Positions 1 to 10,300 of a stretch of 64,000 nucleotides of DNA are shown piece by piece. Both the position numbers and the translations under genes were made by a program. Position 1 is the first letter of the stretch, and every line of letters begins with the position of its first letter. This stretch comes from Teratosphaeria epicoccoides. Its lineage: Eukaryota > Ascomycota > Dothideomycetes > Mycosphaerellales > Teratosphaeriaceae. Under the pieces are notes generated by a model. It saw only the letters and a program-made list of their open reading frames with translations, was not told the origin of the DNA and made no database searches. The DNA lies in the NCBI GenBank assembly GCA_021401465.1, contig JADDMT010000029.1, positions 1 through 64,000 on the forward strand, written 5' to 3'.

Positions 1-826
1 TTGAAAGAAAGAAGTTCGAAGTACTAAGCTTCTTTTGTATTTTAGTAGCTATAGGTTATGTGCTCTGCATAGTCGCTAACTACACACGTTGCATTATCAC
101 ATTATTAGCTTCTGCCTAAGAAATGACCAGAAATAGAAGGCACATGACGCTACTGCCTAAAAAATGGCTAGAAACAGAAGGCACGTAACGCTGTCACAGA
201 TTCGGTTAAATATTACATACTGCTACCTAGGCACATGACTAAATGAAGAAGGCATGATATCAGGCGATTCTGCCTTAAAAGGCAGTAAAAAATGATCCTC
301 GTAGTTGCGACCTACTAACCTTATCTACTACTATACGGAGGCATTAGGAATAGTAGTAACCGCGACATAGTCACACTAATGCTAGCTCGACGGCGGCATG
401 TGCACTTGGCAGATATAGCTGCATAGGATAGATGTCGCCATAGTTGCTACTTCTTTGTTAAGAGCGCATAACTACCTACATGTAGCACATAGCAGCACAT
501 GGCAGCTAACTAATCTAGACGGTAGTTACGACGGCCTCATGTGCGCTAGCTAGATAGCAGCACGTGTACTTAGTAGCAAGAGATATCTATATCTACTACT
601 ACTCTTCTACTTTAACTCTTTACTAATTACATCAACTAATTTCGAAGACTTGCCTAATACACATAAGTAGTAGTAACATCAATCAACCCTCTATCTTACC
701 ATTTAAGACAATAGCTAGCATAGTCGCTTAATGCGCTAATTGTAGCATCGACAGCCTACTTAAGAAGTGCCTATGTTAGGCAGTAGCCTACTATAGCAAG
801 AATTGCTAGATAATTAACTAGCATAA
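1..826. other. RIP-degraded repeat DNA, family not recognised
   Basis: No open frame and no protein motif could be read on either strand. The sequence is rich in TA and TAG and poor in CA and TG, as in the neighbouring retrotransposons, so it is probably an old repeat. It ends exactly where the 5' LTR of element B begins. It does not continue the Copia element found on the far side of B, so B has different flanks on its two sides. Confidence 0.6.
112..193. repeat. Two tandem 41-bp units
   Basis: Two adjacent units start CTGCCTAA and end with AACGCT or GACGCT, at 112-152 and 153-193. The differences between them are mostly transitions of the RIP type. A partial third unit may follow near 230-275. 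Confidence 0.6.
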
Positions 827-1296
827 TGTCATGAGTGTTAGGAGTACTATAGGTTACAGGATCATGAGGGTCCTAAGTACTATGAGTCATAGTATAGTCA
901 TAGGAGTACTATAAGTCATAGGCATAGTCATAGGAGAAAGGATCTGTCACGTGAGGACAGATCCCTAGATCTGTAGGGTTAGTCTACAGATCTACAGGCC
1001 TATAAGGGAGAAGGGATCTGTCGTAGGATAATAGACCCTTAGATCTGTAGGGTTAGTCTACAGATCTATAGACACAGATCTGTTAGGTCTATCGACAGAT
1101 CTAACAGAGCTGCTCTGTCTCTCTAGTATATAGGGATAGCTTTAGGACAGGTAGTTAGGAGCTTCGTGCTTAATTTAATTCCCTTTCCCTAGAGGATAGT
1201 TAGTTACAAGGTTAACTGCTATTGTCGATATTCTTCATAGCTCTACGAGTCTAATACCTAGTTACCTTCCTGCTATCGGCACCTACCCTTATGACA
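827..1296 (+). repeat. Element B copy 1, 5' LTR
   Basis: A 470-bp LTR that starts TGTCATGAG and ends CTTATGACA. The matching 3' LTR is at 15513-15983. It contains a TATA box (1127-1132) and two tandem hairpin units (967-993 and 1041-1067). Differences between the two LTRs are mostly C/T or G/A transitions, as expected from RIP. Confidence 0.93.
1127..1132 (+). promoter_or_regulatory. LTR TATA box of element B
   Basis: TATATA lies 28 nt before TTAGGAG (1155-1161), the predicted 5' end of the genomic transcript. The same spacing is seen in copy 2 (49885-49890 and 49913). Confidence 0.6.
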
Positions 1297-1298
1297 TT

Positions 1299-1315
1299 TT
1301 AAGTACTACTTCTAA
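1299..1315 (+). other. Putative self-priming primer-binding site of element B
   Basis: Directly inside the 5' LTR there is no TGG as in a tRNA-primed element. In copy 2 (50057-50073) the site reads TTAAGCAC, two bases, CTCCTAA. Both blocks are complementary to GTGCTTAA and TTAGGAG in the LTR (1166-1173 and 1155-1161 in copy 1). In copy 1 the site has RIP-type C-to-T changes. This layout is known from Tf1-type self-primed retrotransposons. That it works this way here is inference. Confidence 0.55.
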
Positions 1316-1475
1316 GGAAGCATTAAGAGACTTGTCGAGCACTTGACATACGCCTATGTTAAGTAGTTCTTCAGCTGTTAGTTTAACTTCTAGCGACAGT
1401 CAACTAACACTATGAGAACAAGTTACTACTATACCTTAAATTACGTAGTAGCTTAAATCCATTTACCTTAGCGAG

Positions 1476-4400
1476 ATGGCTCTAGCATCTGTCGTAGGTT
1501 CAACTACCGGGAATAGACATAGCAACAACGGCTTCAAGATAGGAAGCCCTATAGAGTTTACAGGACAACGATCTTAAGTCGAGATGTTTATCCTATAATG
1601 CTAGTTAGCATTTAACATGGATACGGAACGGTTTATAACACATCATAAGCGAATGATGTACATTGTCTCTTACCTAAAGGGACTAGCGTTCGAGTTTATC
1701 TAGCCTTATCTAACAGATTATCTAGATCACGTTAGCAACGTCGAAGCTAGGAAGACAACAACTAGGGAGATTCTCAACTTAGACAAGTCTTTATTTAAGG
1801 CATTACGCGAAGCTTTTAGGCTTAGTAATGAGCAACAAGAGGCCGAGAGAGCTCTCCTAGGAATCTAGCAGAAGGGTTCTGCTATTAAGTACCGCGCGGA
1901 CTTTTAGACCCTCTCTGCTCGAGTCGACTAGAATGATAATGCTTTAGCCGCTTAGTTCTACTAGGGACTAAAGGAGACGGTTAAAGACGAAATTGCCTGA
2001 GGAGATCGGCTAACGACATTCAAGGAAATGAGCGATCGCGCAATTAGAATCGATAATCGCATCTAGGAACGACAGCAAGAACGACAACATGGAAATTGCA
2101 AGCTAGCACAGGCTAACTATAAGGTCTAACGATTAGCACTAAAATGGCGAAGCAATTACTATAGTCTCTAACCTATGGAGTTAGATGCGACTAAGGGGCG
2201 TCCGAGGAATAGACCCTGAGGAAAGCCGCAGAAGGGCTCTCCTCCCTAGAATGGTCTGAAGAAGCCATTCGACAAGAGTAATCTCGAGTGCCACAACTGT
2301 AGAAAGAAAGGACACTTTGCCCGCGAGTGTTTTGCTAAGAAGCAACGACAAGAACTGCCTAGGATAGAGCAGGCTCGCGCAACCATAACGGCACCTTAGC
2401 AGAAGGCCGCCGCTACTCGAGAACCAGACTATGCTGCACTTACTTAGACTGCGTGCTACGACGACGATTGTCAAATTCACATGAGTGATAAAGATAGTTC
2501 CGGATAGTACCCTAGCCAAAACAAGGCATAGTCGATCTATGCGCTAAGGGGTACACCTTCTAGTACGACAGTCCTAAGGCAACAGGAACTAGAAGAAGAA
2601 GAAGAAGAAGGTTCAGACGACAACTATGAGATTGTCGAAGCTGTCATTCCTGATTCTAAGGAAGACGAGAGCATAGAGCGATAGGCCATGCCGCCGCATG
2701 ACATCGGACTCGATATTATCCGAATTATACAGAACTAGTAGGCTTAGGCTTGCCCATAGATTAATGGAGTACAACATGTCGACTAGCTTTAGTATGACGA
2801 ACTAGCCGACCGTATGCAACGACACCTAAGGAGACTACTAGTCGTAGCTTAACCTTACGCGCATCAGAAAGTTGTCTAAGAAATTGTACTGTTTGGGGTA
2901 GAGTTTACGCCCTAGGGAGGCTACCTGACCTACGAAGGTATCTAGATTTCACGAGTACTACGACTCTGAGTCTACTACTTAAAGATAGAGTACGCAAGAA
3001 ACGCGTAGGAACAGCGAGGCTAAGAGCAAGAACGACCTCTTAGGCCAGAAAACGGTAACGCTTAGAGAAGAAGCCAAGACCGTACGATCCCTGAACTAGT
3101 CCGTAAAGACAGTTATTCGGGAAACGACAAGGTCCGCTAGAATTAGACCTACAGACAGACTAGACAAGGCTACAACGATGTGCCGCGATCGGCGCCAGAT
3201 ACGCGAACAACCTTAGAGTATAGGTGCATATCGACGAGACGCTAGCTAGGGCCTTAATAGATTTAGGATGTACTAGAATCTTCATGACGCCCAAGTTTGC
3301 CAGGACAGCTAGGATAAAGCTACAGGCGAAGACGAATGCTTTCTCGCTACAAGCGATTAATAGAAAGCCGGTCACGTACAACTAAGGAGTAGTTAACGAA
3401 GAGACCGAGATGATGCCTCTACGGATAGGACGCTACTAAGAGATGCTCTAGTTTGACATCACGGAGTTACTAGGCTCGGATGTAGTACTAGGGTTACTAT
3501 AGCTAAGAAACGCTAACCCCTATATTGACTAGAAGAATGAGAGGATCTAGTTCCTAGAACTCTTAAGATCGATACCTCTACCTGTAGTGCATGACGTACT
3601 AGGCAAGATCGAAATATGTGCTATGACTTCAAGCGAGATAGTAGCCGCCATTAAGGATCTAGAATAGGAAGTGCATGTCCTATAGGTCAAAGTAACGCAA
3701 ACAGAAGTCAGCGTCGAATTCATAGTTCCTAATAAGTATAAAGAGTTCGCTACTCTTTTCAAGGAAGAACCTGACTAAGAAGCTCTGCTAGAACACTAGG
3801 AGTAGGACTATAGGATACCCTTACTCCCTAGCAAAACACCGACGAAGCAATTAGTTCGCCTGTTGTTAGCGGCGAAACTAGAGATTCTCCGGAAATACCT
3901 AGAAGACAACCTCTAGAAAGGCTTCATCCGTGAGTCGTAGTCCCTAGCCGGATATCCGATCCTGTTTATGCCTAAGGGGGAAGATAACTAGCAACTCTGC
4001 GTAGATTATCGTAGATAAAACGACATCACGATAAAGAATAGTTATCTGCTTCCTTTGCTCTCAGAGTTACAGGACTACCTCTAAGGAGTAATGTAGTTCT
4101 CGAAGTTCGATATACCTGGAGCATATAACCGAATTCGAATTAAGGAAGGCGAAGAATAGAAGACTACATTCCGAACTAGGTTCGGACACTACGAGTACAT
4201 AGTCATGCTATTTAGGCTAACAAATGCCCTGGCTACATAGCAGGCATTTATTAATAACGTGCTACGAGAGTACCTCGACGTCTTTGTAGTTATATACCTA
4301 GACGACATCCTCGTCTACTCCTAGACGATCGAAGAGCATAGGACTCACATACGTAAGGTACTTCAGAAACTCCAGGATTACTAGTTAAAGGTTAAGCCTT

Positions 4401-4549
4401 AGAAGAGCGAGTTTTACAAGCAGGAAGTACAATTCCTTAGCTATGTAGTAGCATGGAATAGAATCAAGATAGACACTAAGAAAGTCTAAGTCGTAAAAGA
4501 GTAGCCTACGCTAACTAATGTTAAGGAAGTATAGTCCTTCCTTAGGTTC
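1476..4549 (+). pseudogene. Element B copy 1 gag-pol, first part (gag, protease, RT)
   Basis: The gag frame starts at ATG 1476 and holds a CCHC knuckle of the C-x2-C-x4-H-x4-C form at 2289-2330. An acidic Glu run follows near 2585-2610. From about 3180 the coding frame is shifted by -1 relative to gag. It reads an aspartic protease region, then reverse transcriptase with the FDIPGAYNRIRI stretch near 4110 and YLDD at 4295-4306. The frame is broken by dozens of TAG or TAA codons in place of Gln and Trp. It stops at the GCTAA target site where element A inserted and resumes at 12729. Gag forms the particle; RT copies the RNA. Confidence 0.92.
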
Positions 4550-4554
4550 GCTAA

Positions 4555-4914
4555 TGATATAGATGTATATGCTATATGATATGAAAATATCTCGCAGTGT
4601 GACAGAGTAATCCGACCTTTTAGTAGGTACAAGACAGCGCTACTTTCTGCTTATTGCAGAGGTGGCACTAAGGGTGCTTATAACCCCTAACGCTCCTTAA
4701 TTAGGGAAAGCATGTCCGAGCCTAACCCCGCAGGGGTACCGTAGGGTCAGCGACGTAGGGGCGTCCTACGTCGACAACTGATCCTACTCGGACGACATAT
4801 AAGCTAACGTATGTACGAAGGACCCCCTTGCCATATGTAGCAGGGTCACTACATGCTAAGGGTAGCCATTAGAACCCATGTGGTTCTAATAGCCCCCTAG
4901 TATCAACCATATCA
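4555..4914 (-). repeat. Element A copy 1, 3' LTR
   Basis: A 360-bp LTR that starts TGATATAG and ends ATATCA on the + strand. It contains a 9-bp-arm inverted repeat (ATTAGAACC / GGTTCTAAT) near 4868-4890. Related copies lie at 12364, 17450, 25258, 39124, 46920 and, inverted, 48782. Confidence 0.95.
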
Positions 4915-5549
4915 CTGCCCCTCCTCCTATGAGGATGTCCCTAGCCTTACCGAGTAATGCACGCGGAACATATAGGGTACGGGATGTAGCACGCTTATAC
5001 CGCGTAAGGGTAAATAGGTAGATAGCCTACGTAACATGTGTCATGCGCATACCTTAACACCTTCGTAGCGAGTGCAGGGCGGAGGCTGCTAACTTAGGCG
5101 GGTTTTAATCTGTTACATGTTAGGCGGCTTCGTAACACCTTCGCTTTACATGCAGATCGAGATATTAGGAAACCACGAGTACGTACTTCGGTTAATCCTT
5201 GAAATTATAGGGCAAGCATACGCGCCAGCCTTGCTAAGTAGCTTGGCCGTCCCTATTTAGTCGTGACTATGAAGAACGTGTCGCAGAACCTTAGGGTAGT
5301 AGGAAAGTGCGCGGACACTCTACGCGCGCCACTTAAAACAGCAGGAGCGCGCTCCTGGCGCGGGCCTTGCCACATTTCCATGCTAGTAGGCTAGCACAAG
5401 TGCGGTTAGCGCACATGCGTGACAGCCACGTTATCCGTTATTGCATCATTTAGTCCCCTTGTAAGTTAACTAAAGGCAGGTACTCTGCGCATGTAGTTCG
5501 AGTCACTAGCTTAACAGTTGTAGTAGGCAACAGGGGGGCTGTCAGAGGG
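4915..5549 (+). other. Element A leader region before the antisense gene
   Basis: About 635 bp between the 3' LTR and the antisense gene's TATA box. No open frame was found on either strand. It begins with the - strand polypurine tract of the element. It is well conserved in copies 2 and 3 and in the inverted fragment at 48240-48781, so it is part of the element, not a later insertion. It may act as 3' UTR for gag-pol and promoter for the opposite gene. Confidence 0.7.
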
Positions 5550-5556
5550 TATAAAA
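5550..5556 (+). promoter_or_regulatory. TATA box of the element A antisense gene
   Basis: TATAAAA in the context GGGTATAAAAACCTCGTCGC lies about 157 nt before the ATG at 5713. The same block is kept in copies 2 (18445-18451) and 3 (40121-40127), although the surroundings are RIP-mutated. This suggests a dedicated RNA polymerase II promoter for the + strand gene. Confidence 0.6.
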
Positions 5557-5712
5557 ACCTCGTCGCTTCCTAAACTTTCCTGTTCTAAGACACTAATATC
5601 GACCTCCGCTCCTACTTCGCTTAGCTTGCGCCTCGCTATGTCTACGGGTCTATACTAGAGCTCCTTCTTCTTCAATTAATCAATCAAGATCAATTAACCC
5701 GTCTTAGCTATA

Positions 5713-7209
5713 ATGGCTCATGTGCTGCAGACTAAGTTCGACGCTACTCGCTCTGCCTGCAATCATCGCTTGTGTCGACGATGCCTTGACAACCTTAGTA
5801 GCCAAGCTGCATACATCTCTCCTCCGCGTGTTAGTAAGGCGTCCCCTACCTGCGAGGTATGCGTGACTAGTACTAACTAAAGCGTAGCCGAGATCTACGT
5901 CAGCGGGTTTAATGAGGGCAGTGTCTACTACAATTATGTCAACTATAATGGCAAGCATCAAAAATGCCAAGACCTCCCTAAAGAGGTGTATGGCGAGTAC
6001 AACTAGCTCTGCTGTAACATCGATGACTTCTAGAGTGCGCGCGACAAGGGGATTACTAAAGGTACTCTGACTATGAACAGGCTACAGGCTAAGTACCGCG
6101 AGGTACTTGCCTACCTACTTGGCGCCCTCTTGTGCTTTACCGCGACTACTAACTGTTCTCATGGCAGTGTTCGCTTCGACTCTCTGCTAACAGGCGAAAA
6201 CGTTTGTCTAGGTCTAATCGCAGACTTAGTCTAGAAGATCTTGAAGGTGCTAACTATTAGGGTCGAGACCTTCGCCATAGTACGCTTATAGTATAGGTAC
6301 CCTCTAAGTATGAATGCTAACTTTCTCCGCTAGGCTAACGTTAGCGTCGAGAAATATCCGACTAGCCGTTAGCGTCAGTAACTCGGGGCCCTTACCTCTA
6401 TTAACGATGACTTTAAGACGCAGATAATCCGCAAGAAGGTCATCAAGCAATTTACCGCTCCCGCTACTAAGGCTACGCCCTAGCGCTATACTAAGAGACA
6501 GCCTGCCTCTAAGCTAGTCCTAAGGACTAAGCCATAAGTTACTTACTCGAATCCTGTCGCGTGCGTACAGCTAACACATTGTAGCGCCGCCGCCTACGCT
6601 ACCTCGACGCTACTGTCTAAGAAGAAGAAGAGGGCTAGGGCCGAAATTGAGGTTAGCGACGAGGAAGCCAAGCCTTCCCCGCTTGCGACCCGCACTACGT
6701 CCGTCAAGACGCTAAGGCACAAGCCTCTAGGCCAGATCTTTGAGGATGAGGAGGATGACGACGTCTAGGATACCTTCGGTCCTAACGTAATCCCTTCGCG
6801 CTGTAGTGTCACCGCACTAGTTGCGCCTAAGGGAGACACTAAGTCCGATAATGTAGTCGACACTCGTGTCAAGAAGCGCAAGATGATCTCAAGGGCCGAG
6901 CGCGACAGCCGCAAGCGCGCTCGAGTCTCTTCGCCTTCTAATGCTAAGGATAAGGTAGTCGTCGCGACTAGGCGCGGTAAGAGTGTCGCTAGTTCTCTGG
7001 CTACTATAGGCTCTGAAGACGAGCTCCCTCGCAACCTACTAAAGAAGAAGATGCCGGCCTCTCTTCATGGCGTTACTACCCCTGTTACTCATGGTCGCTT
7101 CAGGGTGTTTAGTAGACCCCGTGTAGGTAGGCAGTCCCTAGCGGACTATAACAAGAAAGACTCTCCTACTTCAGGTTTAGTCAGGAAGCCCCTAACTAGT
7201 AGTCGCTAA
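5713..7209 (+). pseudogene. Element A copy 1 antisense accessory gene (499 codons), RIP-inactivated
   Basis: A frame of exactly 1497 nt from ATG to TAA runs opposite to gag-pol and faces its 3' end. It is broken only by about eleven in-frame TAG or TAA codons, all one transition from Gln or Trp. Copy 2 has the same length. The N-terminal 90 residues hold Cys pairs: C21-x2-C24, C47-x2-C50, then a cluster at residues 73-85. In copy 2 that cluster reads C-x-C-x2-C-x3-H-x2-C; in copy 1 three of these Cys are Tyr, a TGT-to-TAT change. The C-terminal third is acidic, then very basic (KKRK and RKRAR-like runs near residues 385-400), as in nuclear proteins. I recognise no known family. A zinc-binding nuclear protein is inference. 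Confidence 0.75.
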
Positions 7210-7359
7210 GCATTAGCTACGAAGCTAATCTAAGCATGTCTCTTGTTCTTCTTAGGTTTATTCTAGGTGTGCCTTTAGGCATCAATGATGTATAAGTAGG
7301 GCGTTTGCTTCTCGTTGTCACTTCGCGCGTCATGCGCTACATACACGTGTTAAGAATCC

Positions 7360-10300
7360 TGCTCCAGAACCCTTATCTTCCTACGAATCGACCTTCTTAA
7401 GCCCTGCTCACGCCTCCTCTACTCTTCGAATTCACGAATAGCTTCCGGAGCGTTCTTGCAGTCTTCGGCCGGAACCTATTATGTGTACTTAGGTAGGTAT
7501 CCTTTCTACTTCACTAGATAGTACGTTACGCCCTTACGCCGCATACTGTCCTTAATACCCTCGACTTCCTACTCTTCGTTCTCTTCTGCTACTAGCATCG
7601 GGTCCGCAGGCTCTTCGCCCTCGCGCTGTACCTATAGTTTAAGTAGAGATACGTAGAAGACGTCGTGCACACGATACGACAATAGCAACGATAGCTAGTA
7701 TGCCTGCGAGCCTATCGCGTCGCGTATCCGGAAGGGTCCGACGAACCTTAGCGTCATCTTCTTGCTTAGAAGTTTCAGCTTGAGATTCTTCGTCAATAGT
7801 AACACCTTCGTACTAACTACGTACTACATCGGTTTAGCATAGGCGTTATTATGTTTAATCTGGGATTCTGAGGCCTTTTTCTAGTGTTCTATTAGCACCG
7901 AATGTACCTCGCGCATACGCCGCGCTAATTCCGCGGCGGCTAGCACCCTATCCTTAGAAGACTCGTCCTGAGGCGGTTCTAGGTGTATTTCCGGATTAAA
8001 GCCATAAAGAATCTGAAATGGCAACATACGCATAGTAGCATGCATGCTGTTATTAACTGCAAATTCCGCCATAGGAATTGCGTTAGCCTAGGCATCCTGG
8101 TTCTTAGCGTAGTAGCACTAAAGGTACTACTTAAGAGTCTAGTTCATACGTTTAGTCTGACTATTAGTCTGTAGATAGAATGCTATACTTAGGCAGTACT
8201 TAACACGCGCCTTAAACACAAATTCTTGCTAGTATTCACTAGTGAAGACAGAACCTCGATCTGATAGGATACTTCGGGGGACACTAAAGCGCTATATGAC
8301 TTCGTCGCGAAGTAGCCGCACAAGCTCGCTACTTGTGCACCTTTTCGTACATAGGATGAAGACATTCATCTTCGAGTATCGGTCGACTACTACAAGGACA
8401 GCATTAACTACATCGCCTTTCTACTTTGCTAGCAGCAAATCGGTAATGAAATCTATGGTCAAGTCTTGCTATAGTCTCTCTAGTAGTAGGAGCGCCTAAG
8501 CATCGCCGTAGGGGCGATAGCGCCGAGATTTGCTAATCTAGCACGTCTAGCAGGATTTGACATAGTCAGAGACATCCTGTTCTAGCGTAGGCTACTAGTA
8601 TTTGCGTCCGAGAAGTACGTTCGTCTTCTCTACGCCAAAATGGCCCGTGAGTTCATTGTCATAATGAATATGGAGGAGCTACGAATAGAGTACGCAGTTA
8701 GCAGGTACGTAGAGCCTATTGTCAAAGTACTACAAGTCGCCTGACTTAGTCTAGTACTTCGGACCGCCTGCGGTGTCCTAGAGGGCTACACCCTCATTAA
8801 TTAACTCCGGTTCTCGCTCTTGCAATCGCTGAATAAGTCTCGAGACTTCTTTAAAGGGTTCTTTAGACATCGCATGCTTACTACATGTGAGCTAGTTAAC
8901 TACTGCACGGATCGAGCTAGACATAGTCGCTATAGCTGCTAGATAGGGGGGTTCGTTACTAGCGGAGGCCATGAGGCCCTATTAGACCTGTAGTCGACCT
9001 ACAAGAGGAGCTAACGACAGATCGCCGCCCTAAACTACAAGCTTCGTTTGCAGCGTAGGGAGAAGCTGTTAGTTACCCTCTTCCCTAGTGTCGTAGTCTA
9101 GTCGTCACGAAGGACTGTTAGCTAGATTCGTCTTTCCGGAACGATGCTAGATAACGAAGTCAAAGCTAGCGAGGAAAGTTGCCTACCTTGCTTGCTGACT
9201 ACTTAGCTGCTTCACGCCTATAAAGCCGCGAAGGTTGTTATAGTTAGTAAGTACCTTAATAGGGTACGCTACACCTTCAAGGTAGTGTTAGTACTCCTTG
9301 AAGCTATCAACAATAGCTAAAAGTTCTTAGTCGTGAGTCTCATAGTTAAGCTTAGCGCCCTGCATCTTCCGTGACTAGAAGGCAATTAGGTACTATCGCG
9401 TACTACCTTCATGCGACTAGAGCTGCGATATAATTGCGGCTATTGCGAATTTTGAAGCATTAGTCTCTATCCGGATCTTCGTAGCGGGGTCAAAGTGCCG
9501 AAGTATAGGCGTAGTTTGAAAAGCTGCTTTAAGTTTAGAGAAGGCCTTACTCTAAGCCTCCTCCTAAGGCACTTTCCCTAGCTTTTTTCCTTAAACTGCG
9601 CCCTTTGCGAGGGCCGTGAGGGGAGCCACGATCTTCGAGTAAGATCGTATGAATCTGCGATAGAAGTTAGTAAATCCTAGGAATACCTACACTTCTCGGA
9701 GGGTAGTTAGCTACAGCTACTCCGCGATTACGGACACCCTTCGGTCATCTATGATGACTCCTTCTATAGAGACGATGTATCTACGAAACTTAATCCTATC
9801 CGTCAGGAATGAGCACTTCTTTAGGTTTGCGTATAGAGCGAACTTGCGGAGCCATTCGAGCACTATACTTAGATGCCGAATATGCTCCTCCTTCGAGTTA
9901 GAATAGACTAGTATATCGTCTAAATATACTACGTAGCAGGTGTGAACGAGGCCGGCTAGGGCCCGGTTAATATACGCTTAGAACGTTGCTAGTGTGTTAG
10001 TCAAGCTAAATAGTATCACTATATACTCGAAGTGTCTGTACCGCGTTTAGAATGTAGTCTTCTACTTGTCGCCCTTTCGGATTAGTATCTAGTAGTAGGC
10101 GTCCTTCAAGTCGATAGACGAGAAGATGGCGGCGCGACTAAGGCGGTCAAGCGTCTTGCTAATAAGTAGTAGGGGGCAGCGGTTCTTCTAAGTTACTACG
10201 TTAAGGCCCCTATAGTTAACGTATAGGCGGAGCGTGTTGTCCTTCTTCAGGACGAACATAACTAGCGCTCTAGCCTCGCTGTTGCTTCGTCGGATCCACG

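Noticed and set aside
112..193. CRISPR-like repeat
   Set aside because: Two adjacent units without spacers in a eukaryotic repeat; simple tandem duplication.
1..826. Continuation of Copia element C on the left of element B
   Set aside because: The - strand translation next to 826 does not continue the RT sequence that stops at 15984, and the flanking five bases do not match.
6765..7034. - strand frame inside the antisense gene of element A
   Set aside because: It is the reverse shadow of the basic C-terminal part and has no independent support; gag-pol already ends to its right.
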